This document shows, one piece after another, positions 37,983 through 48,093 of a DNA stretch of 64,000 nucleotides. The stretch lies in contig CAWUHX010000221.1 in NCBI GenBank assembly GCA_963922205.1, forward strand, positions 310,001-374,000. Direction: 5' to 3'. Origin of the DNA: Romanomermis culicivorax (Eukaryota > Nematoda > Enoplea > Mermithida > Mermithidae). A program made the translations under genes and the position numbers. The notes beneath the pieces are model-generated. The model was not told where the DNA came from. It ran no database searches and saw only the letters and a list, made by a program, of their open reading frames with translations. The stretch's first letter is position 1, and each line of letters opens with the position of its first letter.

Positions 37983-38804
37983 CAATGTTTTTCTTGTGCC
38001 AAAACATGGTTTTTGGCACAAAAAATTTTGAGCGTTTGTGCCAATTGGCACAAATTTTTTGACTGATCCAAGGCTAAATTTCCTAGATTTTCGGTCATTT
38101 TAGGGGCTGAAATCGTAAAATTTTCTCGGCGCTTCGCGCCGATTCAATGAGTTCAATATTAACTACTTTCCTTTGTCTCAAAGGCGAGCGGATTCTATTC
38201 GAATAGTATATTTGTATTATCGCAACAGACTTTGAGATTATCAATGACTGGTGAAAGGATAGAATTATTGACTTTCTCTGTTCATTGAGTTGGATTGAGA
38301 ACCGAAACTTATAGTTTTGGTGTTTTTGAAGTCAAACAGAAAAATTGAAATTTTTGACACAATTTTTCAACCAAAAATTTACGCGACACGACTTTCGACT
38401 TGGCTTTTTTCAGAAGGCAATTATAGACAAGACATCCTAATTTAATCTTTAATAGTTGTTATGAATGACGCCGAAAAGTAAAGGAAAATAATCTTCATGA
38501 CAACGTCTATAAAAATATCTGAAATCTCGCAGCATTCGATTTCTTTTCTGATCGCAGAAACCGTTTTCTCGCTCAGTTCTTCTTATCTCACTGACGTGGT
38601 TAAAGAAAATGGAGTAGGTACGATTTTTATGCAAATTGATGAGGTTAAAGTTATTTTAGTTATGATGAAACTTTCGGCGCAAAACTTTTTCAAGGTTTTC
38701 AGTATACGTTTTTAGAGTGAAAAATTTTTTTGTGCTATTGGCACAAATTTTTTTGGCCCCTTGTGCCAGTATAGCACAAATGTCCGTGCACAAAAAAAAC
38801 GCTG
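37983..38804. mobile_element. hAT-A non-autonomous element, copy 2
   Basis: CAATGTTTTTCTTGTGCC to GCACAAAAAAAACGCTG, flanked by a perfect duplication CTTGAAAC (37975-37982; 38805-38812). Carries TTGTGCCAATTGGCACAAA and CGGCGCTTCGCGCCG at 38127-38141. Reverse orientation to copy 1. Confidence 0.88.
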
Positions 38805-38993
38805 CTTGAAACTTTTTGCAAAAAATGCCGGTTTTTTGGCGGAATAAGATGCAAGTTAAAGAGAAACGTTCAAAAAACACATCAGAACTGATTTCGAGCG
38901 ATTTTTAAACAAGGACACTGAAAAAAAAATGATTTTTCCTCATGAGGAAAAAAATTTTGGGGTTTTTCCTCAAATGAGGCAAAAAGTTTTCAG

Positions 38994-39172
38994 CATACCT
39001 GTAAGAGGTCCGACCAGTTGGGGGGGGGGGGGGGTAAATCCGAAATTTGGGGGGAGGGGGTCGAAAAAAAGTCGAAATTTTTCCCAAAAAAGACCAAAAA
39101 AACATACACTTTTTTGCGAATTTGTTTAATTTTTTTCAAACGGGGGGGGGGGGGGTTGGGTATATGGTTAGC
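38994..39172. mobile_element. CATACC-family element, right end lost
   Basis: CATACCTGTAAGAGGTCC, then G14, the family body, then G-rich sequence near 39142; the closing GGTATG has decayed. It is preceded by an R1-like scrap and followed by the 3' end of an R2 copy (TTTCCACATGTGGAAA, 39234-39306). Confidence 0.6.
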
Positions 39173-39314
39173 CAGAAGCGGTTATGAGCATTTTCAAGCG
39201 GAAAAACGAGGATTCTACGACCAAAAAATGTTTTTTTCCACATGTGGAAAAAAATTTGACCCCTTTCCACATTTGTGGAAAAAAAGTTCGTAGAAGAAAA
39301 AATCGGTGCTCGAC

Positions 39315-40115
39315 CAGCGTTTTTTTTTTGTGCACGGACATTTGTGCCAATTGGCATAAGAGGCCAGAAACATATACTGAAAACTGTGGAAAGATTTTAG
39401 GCCGAAAGTTTGATAAAAATATAAAATAAAGCTACGTTTAGCCGCATAGATTTTTTGTTAAATATCGTGCCCAGCCTAACCTATTTTTCAGCTAATCACG
39501 TATGTGAGATAAAAAAAACTGTGGAAGAAAATAGTTCGTGGCGACTCAAAAAGAAATAAAATGCCGAGAAAATTAAGGCTCTAGAATTGATGATCAAATT
39601 GATTCAATTTTCGACTACGAAGATTTATTTAACAACAATGTAAAGACTAGAGTAAATAAAGTGGAAAATTGTGTGAATTTTCGGTCTAAACATTGCACCA
39701 ATGATATCGATTTTCCTGTTTGGATCAATCAAACACAGAAAAAAAAGAATTTCAGTTTTAAATCCGAATCTGACTGAATGAACAGAGAATATTCAGCATT
39801 TCTTTTCATTCATCAGTCATTGACAGCGTATAAAGTTTACTGCAACAAATTGTTGCCAACAATACTGATACAACAGTTGCCAACAATACTGATACACCGT
39901 TGGAAGAGAAATAGTTCGCGTTCGAGTCAAATATACGAGTGTGAAATATTATTATATTCATTGATTCGGAGCGAAGCGCCAAAAATTTTTTGAAATTTTT
40001 TGCCAATTGGCACAAACGATTTTTGCCACTTGGCACAAACGATCAAAATTTTTTGTGCCATTCCAAATTTTTTTGTGCCAAAAACCATGTTTTGGCACAA
40101 AAAAAAAAAACACTG
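39315..40115. mobile_element. hAT-A non-autonomous element, copy 3
   Basis: CAGCGTTTTTTTTTGTGC to GCACAAAAAAAAAAAACACTG, flanked by TGCTCGAC / TGCTCGAT (7 of 8). Same orientation and internal order as copy 1. Confidence 0.88.
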
Positions 40116-41031
40116 TGCTCGATCCGCAATGCTTTCTGCTGTATTAGGAGCATACCCGTGATTGGGGGGGGGGGCCCGAACTTGGCCAACCCTGTACCCA
40201 AAATCATCCAAACCCCCCCCCCCCCAGTTTGGAAAAAATTAAAAAAATTTGCAAAAAAGTGTATGTTTTTTGGCCTTTTTTGCGAAAAATTCCGACATTT
40301 TTCTACCCCCCCCCCCCCCAACCACCGGTTTTTTCCTCAAACAGGGTGTTTTGACGAAAAAAATTTCGAAATGAGGAAAAAAATTTTGGGTATGGTTCTC
40401 ATTGAGGAAAAAATTTTGGGGAATTCAAAACCGAAAAGATGCGTTTTGGTGGACTTAAAAGGGTTGAAATCTCAAAATTTTAAGGCGCTTCGCGCCGGTC
40501 ATGGGTATAATCTTAACTATTTTCTATCAGGCGCGGCCGTTAGCATATCTACTTCGACTTACTAATTAATGCTCAACAGTTTCCATCAATCAAGTTAGCT
40601 CGTTTCATTTTCTAATCATTAACAGTCCATTATGTCACCCAAAATAGAGATTTTTCATCAATTCTCAATTTTTCTTCTCGATGCTTGGAATTTTTTAAAC
40701 GTTTGCGACCTGGACTTTTGCGTTTATTGAAGATGGAAATTGAAGACATTATTCTAGACTGCGATTTTAGAACTTCTATTTATGAATATCTGTTGGAGAG
40801 ATTTATTTTTTAGCGTTTTAGAATATAAAAACCCGAAAATTTTTCCGGCGCTCCGCGCCGGAATGGGGAAAAAATTACAGTTCATCAGTTTGATTTTAAT
40901 TTCTTTCTCAACGTTGTGAAGATTCATTTTCCAGCGTTTTAGAAAGTGAAAATTCAAAAAATTTTTCGACCCTCTGCACCGGAACAAGAGCTAAATAAAA
41001 TTAAGATGATTCTAATCGGAACCACCGAAAT

Positions 41032-41224
41032 CATACCTGTACTTAGGTGGGAGGGACCCCCCCCCCCCCCAACTTGGTCAACCCTGTACCCAAAATCATC
41101 CAACCCCCCCAGTTTGGAAAAAAAATAGCAAAAAAGTGTATGTTTTCTGGCCTTTTTTGAGAAAAACTTTGACTTTTTTCTACCCCCCCCCCCCCCCCAA
41201 CTGGTCGGAGGTCTTACAGGTATG
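41032..41224. mobile_element. CATACC-family element, nested
   Basis: CATACCTGTACTTAGG to CTTACAGGTATG, perfect duplication ACCGAAAT (41024-41031; 41225-41232). Confidence 0.92.
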
Positions 41225-41439
41225 ACCGAAATGTCAATAGAGCGGATAAATTCCTGAGAACTCTATCGTTAACATGCTTCACCTGCTCTTGTAGAACACC
41301 AATATATTCTTCATGAGCTCATTTTTAACGAACATAACCAGAATGTTATCAATTTTTTCCTCATTTTCGCAGGTTTCTGACTCCAAATACAACAAGATGC
41401 TTGAGTATGCTCTTAAAATGCATAAAAAAGTATCCGTAG

Positions 41440-42459
41440 CACCGTTTTTTTCCTCAAATGCGGTCTTTTGAGGAAAAAAATTTCGAAATGAGGAAAAAAA
41501 ATTTCGGTATGGTTCTCATGTGGAAAAAATTTTGGGGAATTCAAAACCGAAAAGATGCGTTCTGGTGGACTTAAAAGGGTTAAAATCTCAAAATTTTCCG
41601 GCGCTTCGCGCCGGTCACAGGTACAATCTTGACTATTTTCTATCAGGCGCGGCCGTTAGCATATCTACTTCGACTTACTAATTAATGCTCAACAGTTTCT
41701 TTCAATCAAGTTAGCTCGTTTCATTTTCTAATCGTTAACAGTCAATTATGTCGCCCAAAATTGAGATTTTTCATCAATTCCCTCAATTTTTTCTCTCGAT
41801 GTTGGGAATTTTGTAAACGTCTACTACCTGAACTTTTGCGTTTATTGAAGATGGAAATTGAAGACATCATTCTAGACTGCGATTCTAGAACTTCTGTTTA
41901 GGAATATCTGTTGGAGAGATTTATTTTCCAGCGTTTTAGAATATAAAAACTGAAAAATTTTTCCGGCGCGAGGCGCCGGAATGGGAAGCAAATTATACTT
42001 CATCAGTCGGATTTTAATTTATTTCCCAACGTTGTGAAGGTTCAATTTCCAGCGTTTTAGGAAGTGAAAATCCAAAAATTTTTCCGGCGCTCCGCGCCGG
42101 ACCAAGAACTAAATAAAATTAGATGATTCTAATCAGAGCCATAGAAATGTTAAAAACAGATAAATTCCTGAGAACTCTATCGTTAACACGCTTCACCCGC
42201 TCCTGTAGAACACCAATATATTCGTCATGAGCTCATTTTGGCTAATATAACTGGAATTTTCTCAATTTTTTCCTCATTTTTGCAGGTTTCTGACTCCAAA
42301 TACAACAAAATGCTCGGGTATGCTCGTAAAATGCATAAATAAGCATCCGTAGCCACATTATGAACGTTTTTAAAAATGAGGAAAATTTTTGGAAAATGAG
42401 GAAAAAAATTTTGAGTCCGGTTCTCATGCGGAAAAAATCTTCGAGGAAAAAAAACGGTG
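41440..42459. mobile_element. hAT-like element, family R1 copy 3 (inner)
   Basis: CACCGTTTTTTTCCTC to GAGGAAAAAAAACGGTG, perfect duplication ATCCGTAG (41432-41439; 42460-42467). It inserted into the outer R1 copy, giving the impression of a tandem repeat. Three GC hairpins: 41598-41614, 41963-41979, 42084-42100. Confidence 0.92.
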
Positions 42460-42614
42460 ATCCGTAGCCACATTACAAGCGTTTTTAAAAATGAGGAAAA
42501 TTTTTGGAAAATGAGGAAAAAAATTTTGGGTCCAGTTCTCATGTGGAAAAAAATCCTCAAGGAAAAAAAACGGTGCCCCCAACTGGTCGGAGGTCTTACA
42601 GGTATGATTAGGAG

Positions 42615-43673
42615 CAGTGTTTTTTTTGTGCAAAACATGGTTTTTGGCACAAAAAATTTGGAATGGCACAAAAAATTTTGACTGGTCAAACATTAAATTT
42701 CCTTGATTTTTAGACGTTTTAGGGGCTGAGAACGCAAAATTTTTCCGACGCTACGCGCCGAATCAATGCATATAATATTTCCTACTCGTATATTTGACCC
42801 GAATGCGAACGATTCCTCTTTGAACAGTGTATTAGTATCGTTGCAGCAAACTTTATAGGCTGTCAAGACTGATGAGTGAAAATAAATTCTGGATATTCTC
42901 TCTTCATTCAGTCAGATTCGGATTTAAAACTGAAATTGTTACTTTTTGTGTTTTTGTGTTATCGTTGTTTGATTGATTCAAATAGAAAAATCGATATCAC
43001 AATGTTTCGATCGAAAATTGACACTATTTTCGACTTTATTTTCTCTATTTTTTACATAGTTGTTAAATATACATAACATAGATTTTCGTTGGTAGTCGAA
43101 AGTTGAATCAATTTGAACTTCCTGAACAATTCTAGAGCTATTTAAATTGTCTCAGCATTCCATTTCTCTTAGGGATTTCGTGAACTATTTTGTTGCACAG
43201 TTTTTTCTCTTCTCACTGACATAGTTAGCTGAAAAATAGGTTGGGCATGATTTTTACAAAAAATTAATGCGTTAAACAATAACTTTTTATCAAACTTTTG
43301 GCCTAAAACCTTTCCGCAGTTTTCAGTATGTCTCTATTAAAAAAAATTTTTTTGTGCCATTGGCACATATTTTTTTGGCCTCTTGTGCATACCTGTAAGA
43401 CCTCCGACCAGTTGGGGGGGGGGGGTAAATCCGAAATTTTGGGGGGGGGGGGGTAGGAAAAAGTCGAAATTTTTCCCAAAAAAGGCCAAAAAACATACAC
43501 TTTTTGGCAAATTTTTTTAATTTTTTCCAAACTGGGGGGGGGATTGGGGGGGTAAATGATTTTGGGTACTGGGTTGGCCAAGTTGGGGGGGGTCCCCCCC
43601 AACCCCCCCGCCCAAGTATAGGTATGGCTCTTGTGCCAATTGGCACAAATGTTCGTGCACAAAAAAAACGCTG
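42615..43673. mobile_element. hAT-A non-autonomous element, copy 4
   Basis: CAGTGTTTTTTTTGTGC to GCACAAAAAAAACGCTG; left octamer ATTAGGAG, right ATAGGAG (one base lost). Reverse orientation. Contains a nested CATACC element. Confidence 0.85.
43388..43626. mobile_element. CATACC-family element, nested in hAT-A copy 4
   Basis: CATACCTGTAAGACC to AAGTATAGGTATG; CTCTTGTG occurs on both sides (one extra G at right). Multiple G8-G13 runs. Confidence 0.85.
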
Positions 43674-44456
43674 ATAGGAGAGTGCGCGCTCGGTAGATAC
43701 AGTAAAGAAACAAGTTGAAAGACAATTGTTTTCTCTCCAAAGCCTTGCGCGTCAAATAAAAATCCAAATCAGGACGGCAATGCCGATGAAAAGCAACAGT
43801 CGAGAGTCATTCTATGAAAAGCGGTCCAATTTTGAGAATTATTACTCCCTCGACCCTCTCAGATTTCCGTAAAATTTTGTGTACATAACATGCAAAGTTC
43901 AAAACTAACCATGGGAAAATTCTGTCGTCCAATTCTCAAAATTTCGGGATCAGTGGGGTCATTGGTGGACATCACTTTTTTTAAGTTTTTTATTTTTTCG
44001 GACCAACGTTCCCTGGTCAGCAATGAACGTGAATTTCAAATAGTTTTTGAAGATGAAAAAAGAATACCAAACAAGCAGCTTTATTTTAAAAGCTGACAAA
44101 AAACTGCGTATCATTCCAAAAGCGAGTTACAAATTCGGGATGAATTCGAAAATAACAAAATGAAACAATTTGATTCGAAGGTCAAACATTTTCGATTTTT
44201 TGTGTCTTTCGCAACTTTTGTATGAAAACCTCATCTTTTTACTAACAACTCGAACAAGCATTGATTCCACCGTTTATCGACTCCAAATGTTTTTACAAAA
44301 CGGATTAGAGGTAAATCCCATATGAACGACTGAATAAAAAATGTAAATAATATGAGTAATGAGAATGGACGAACAATGAGATATAACAAGAATAAAAGAG
44401 AAAAACAAAAGGAAATAAAAACAGGAAAAAATGGTATGACTAATATAGTAGTAGGT
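43674..44456. other. Intergenic, nothing recognised
   Basis: AT-rich, no domain, no splice-bounded exon and no repeat end that I can support. Confidence 0.45.
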
Positions 44457-44620
44457 TGACACAGAAGGGAATTTATCTGGTCACCTATGTACTAAGGGGT
44501 GTAATCCCATGTGAAAAAAGGGGACTCTTTACACCCTACCAAACGAAGGAAATGGGGCTAGACCTGGTTAATTTAAACCAAAAATGAATGAATTTGAATG
44601 AAATGGTGGTTTCTTAACCA

Positions 44621-46048
44621 ATGTCACATTTTACGCCATGTCACGTGTATGACATGTGGATTTGGGAGAGCTGGGGAGGTTTGGGTATCTCATCAGGTAA
44701 TACCATGTTTTAGACGTCACATTGATGGTGAACCATATCAGATTGATCCTATTACAGTGAGTAATAGGCTGTGACTCCTGATGGATACTGGCATTTTCCC
44801 CAGGCTTCCCTGGTTGGCGTTGGGGCCTAACCTGGCGAATGGTGGCTATAGAGAGGTCTATAGTTGGTTCTCTGGTGTTGTCCTTGGGGTCTTGCTGTAG
44901 GGCAATGGACAACGCTGCCAGGCTAGGTGCGACAATCCCCGAGTCCTACTCAGTGAGAATGGGGACAGGGTCACCCGTAAAATGACCTAATTTGTGGGAC
45001 CCGATTATGAACCAGACAGCCCCTTTTTAGCCCGAACCTGAGAGGTGGAGGCCCTACTTATCTGTGGAAAACTTGGGAAACTGACTTAGGAAGGATTTCC
45101 CAACAAATACCCCACAAAATAACAATAATCCTCTGAGAAGACTCACCTAGTCCTGTTTCTCAAGCGATTCGACGAAATGGGCGGCAAGTCCCTGGATACT
45201 TTCGGTCTTCTGGCACTGGAGCGGGGGGATGCGATCCACACAAGTCCTAGCGGCGAGTGGCGGCAAGCGGGAGGCGATCGGGAGGCGATTCTCCAACGTT
45301 TTCTTCACGAACCGGGGCGGTCGGACACCTAGCACTGATGGGCAGCGGGTACTGTAGACGGGTAAGCGGCGGATGCAGTAACCGGATATAAATTTATGCA
45401 AATTAATTTGCTATGAGGCGGCGGACGCAGTAAAGATAGTTCTTCGAATTTATTCAAATTAGGCTATAAGGCGGCAGATGCTGACAACAAATCGGACGCA
45501 GGGGTAAACCCAGGAATGAGCGAAAAACTAAAGAAACATGTCCTTTTAAGGACATGTTTGGCTACAGCTGCAGCTTGGGCGGAGTTTCTCGGCGTCCAAG
45601 CTAACTTCTGCAGCTAGATACGATGCAAAAGATGCCTATGAGCACATAGACATTTTTCGTTCACATGCGTTTAGCACTGAGGCCAACTGCAGTGCCTATG
45701 CTAAGCATATGAACATCTTTAGCTAAACTTCTTAGCTAGTCGTTTTTGCGTAACAAAAAAGATGCTAATTTTTGATGATAAGAGGTGCATGAATGCACCA
45801 AAAATAGCCATGTGCTCGTGGAGCACGACTGGCGGAAGTTTTTAGCTAAAGGGCCTACTGTAGCCCGCGTTCATAAAGAAATAAAAATATAACAAAACGA
45901 AACATAGAAATGCATGAAAAATATAAAAACGAACATGAAATGCATGTGCAACAATGAAATAAACAAAAACATGAATGAGTAATAAACGAGTTATGAAGAA
46001 AAACAAAATATTGGCATGATCGGAATCACGTGACGTTGGGTAATTGAG
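44621..46048. repeat. Module M, copy 1 (1428 bp)
   Basis: Nearly identical in length and sequence to 59272-60698: starts ATGTCACATTTTACGCC and ends CACGTGACGTTGGGTAATTGAG. Contains the palindrome ATGTCCTTTTAAGGACATGT near 45538. CACGTG motifs stand near both ends in inverted sense. Confidence 0.9.
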
Positions 46049-46215
46049 ACAGCGAGTGGTCGAATAGGTCCGTTGGGTTGTTGGCGGATGGAGCCTTCTT
46101 TGATCGTAATTCGTTCGACAGTATGGTAACCGGAAATTGTTGATGCGTGGAGTTGCAGACATTGAATATCCTATGCGAAAGTCTAGAACACAGAAAAGAA
46201 AAATTTTCAGGGCAA

Positions 46216-46362
46216 GATGTAGGCTATCGCAGAGGATGCACCCAGTGAGGTACAGATTATCGGGTTATCGCAGAGGATGCACCCAGTGAAGTGTAAGATA
46301 TCGGGTTATCACAGGGGATGCACCCAGTGAGGTGTAGGCTATCGCGTGGGGATGCGCCTAGG
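46216..46362. repeat. Tandem repeat, unit about 47-50 bp
   Basis: Three full units with ATCGCAGAGGATGCACCCAG and TGAGGTGTAGGCT, and a partial fourth, between the integrase end and module M. In an LTR reading this is the U3 side. Confidence 0.8.
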
Positions 46363-46386
46363 ATGTGGCGCTTTGGTTGCTGAACA

Positions 46387-46399
46387 TTCTCTTCTATCC
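46387..46399 (-). promoter_or_regulatory. Candidate polypurine tract
   Basis: The element strand reads GGATAGAAGAGAA directly before the TG.. border of the 3' LTR. In LTR retroelements this primes plus-strand DNA synthesis. Position and composition only. Confidence 0.45.
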
Positions 46400-47031
46400 A
46401 CTAAAATCCAGCATGGATAAGAATGGATACTTCGTGAGGGGCACGGCGGTCCTTCGAAAAAGGACGTCCTCGTCCGTAAGCGGGGACAATGAAGAGAATG
46501 CATCTTGAATTAAGGGTCGGGGACCTCTGCATCAAGATGTGGGTCAATCAAATTTGGTGTAAAGTCCCGGCTTATTGAAGGATACAACAAGGGTGCCGAA
46601 TCCGTTGCCTGTGAAGTGGGAGGTGTATCCTCTGCTTCACTCGGTGGTTCAGGGGACACGTAAAGTCGAAGCTGGTTGACATGTACAGTGTCTTCCTGAT
46701 CCGTCTCGAGACGAAGTGTGACATTGGGATATGCCACACTTGTTACAAGATAGGGCCCATTGTAGATGGGCAGCAATTTAGGAGTGAGTCCACATTTGCT
46801 GGAGGTGCGCAGTTTGAGCACCTGATCCCCTACTTTGTACTAGACATCGTGTGCCCTGCGGTCGTAAGACCGTGCATAGGCCTCCTGTGCTTTCTCAATC
46901 CGACTCTGGATTAAGGTTAAGGCATTCGTGAAATGACGTTTGACCTCCATATCATATGAGGAAACATTAATGATATGTGCCGGAGGGTTGAATGAGAGCG
47001 CGGCATCAAGAGGGAGCATGGGTGTGCGACC

Positions 47032-47691
47032 CTACATGAGTTCAAAGGGCGAGTACCCTGTTGACTCATTCATGCTGATATTGACGGCAAACACAGCGTA
47101 TGGTAGGTGTTCATCCCAATCAGTATGTCCGTGATGAACATACATACGTAGCCGTGTGGCTAGCATCTGATTAGCTCTTTCCACCTCGCCGTTGGTCATC
47201 GGATGATAGGTGGTAGAGTGGATCTTCTTCGTTGCGCAGATCGCAGTGATCTCAGTCATCAGTTTTGATGTGAAATCAGTGCCACGATCTGACTGAAGAA
47301 TCTGCGGTGCCCCGTGCCGGCAGACAATTTGCGTTACAAACAGCCGGGCTATGGTGTGCGCAGTGATGTCCGGAGTAGCAAAAGCCTCGACCCATTTCGT
47401 AAAGTAGTCGATGAAGACTACGATGAAACGGTTGCCAGCTTCGCTAGTGGTCATTGGTCCCATACAGTCGACACCTACCCGATGAAACGGTCCCGTAATG
47501 GTGATGGGTTTCAGGGTCGCAGTGGTTTTCTGTCGAGCGGGCTTATTCCGTTGGCAAAGATCACACCGCTGACAGAAAGATTTGACATCCCGACTGAGGG
47601 AAGGCCAGTGGTATCTGCGAGCAATGAGCCGCGCAGTACGTTTAGCACCAAAGTGTCCAGCTAAGATGTCATCATGATGAGCCCGGATAAT
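47032..47691 (-). other. Integrase core (zinc finger and DDE)
   Basis: Part of the polyprotein. HHCC-type zinc site, then D2364 in GVDCMGP, D2424 in QSDRGTDF and E2460 in TNGEVERAN, spacing as in DD35E integrases. It inserts the reverse-transcribed DNA into the host chromosome. The frame is cut at SPFELM by TAG, between the catalytic core and the GPY/F module. Confidence 0.92.
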
Positions 47692-47859
47692 GGTAGTAAC
47701 CATGGATCTGGGTATGACAATCTTATTGGACTCGCCTGTCCATTTCTGAAGAACGTTATCCAACAGATGGTAGCCTCGCACATCATTCTGGTCGCCCAGA
47801 GGCTTAAGAGAGCGAATGATGTCAGCTAACTCCGGATCCTCCAGCTGAGCAGCGAAAAG

Positions 47860-48033
47860 GTCGGGGTGCTGCGCACCAACCGATATCTCGGCATAAGACT
47901 CTGATCCTACCGGGCGCTCCGCGCCAGCAGTGATCGGTGCTGAATTACTTGAACGCGCCAGGTGCTGCACACCATCGGTCAAGGTTCTTGATCTCGCCAG
48001 GTGCTGCGCACCATCGGTGATCATCATAACATG
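47860..48033 (-). repeat. Hairpin-bearing peptide repeats between RNase H and integrase
   Basis: The protein has three to four GAQHLARS-like units (residues 2176-2232). In the DNA each coincides with a small palindrome: GGTGCTGCGCACC (about 47863 and 48000), GGCGCTCCGCGCC (about 47912), GGTGCTGCACACC (about 47960). These resemble the dispersed hairpin found in the hAT-like families here. Confidence 0.6.
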
Positions 48034-48093
48034 CCCCTCAGGTCTGTAAAGGGGAGTATCATCAATACTCTGACCGGTGAGGGAGTTAGGATC

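Larger units (their letters stand above)
40323..42575. mobile_element. hAT-like element, family R1 copy 2 (outer)
   Basis: CACCGGTTTTTTCCTC to AGGAAAAAAAACGGTG, with a perfect duplication CCCCCAAC (40315-40322; 42576-42583). It carries hairpins at 40482-40498 and 40845-40861 and is itself split by 41032-41224 and 41440-42459. Confidence 0.88.
40151..42606. mobile_element. CATACC-family element holding three nested insertions
   Basis: CATACCCGTGATTGGGG to CTTACAGGTATG, flanked by a perfect duplication ATTAGGAG (40143-40150; 42607-42614). Its own sequence is 40151-40322 and 42584-42606; the rest is insertions. Confidence 0.88.
44457..46386 (-). repeat. Candidate 3' LTR of the retroelement
   Basis: Plus-strand borders TGACACAGAAGGG and GCTGAACA (TG..CA). 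The inner border abuts a pyrimidine run that is a polypurine tract on the element strand. The outer about 160 bp (AGAAGGGAATTTATCTGGTC and beyond) match the start of the gag-side repeat at 55996. The bulk is module M (44621-46048), repeated at 59272-60698. A short tandem repeat fills 46216-46362. No target duplication could be checked because the other outer end is not in view. Confidence 0.6.

Noticed and set aside
40323..42575. Tandem duplication of a 1.1-kb repeat
   Set aside because: Exact ATCCGTAG duplications show that the second copy inserted into the first.
44631..45401. Two open frames in module M, repeated at 59282-60051
   Set aside because: Both persist only because the DNA copies are nearly identical; no domain, biased composition, no start context.
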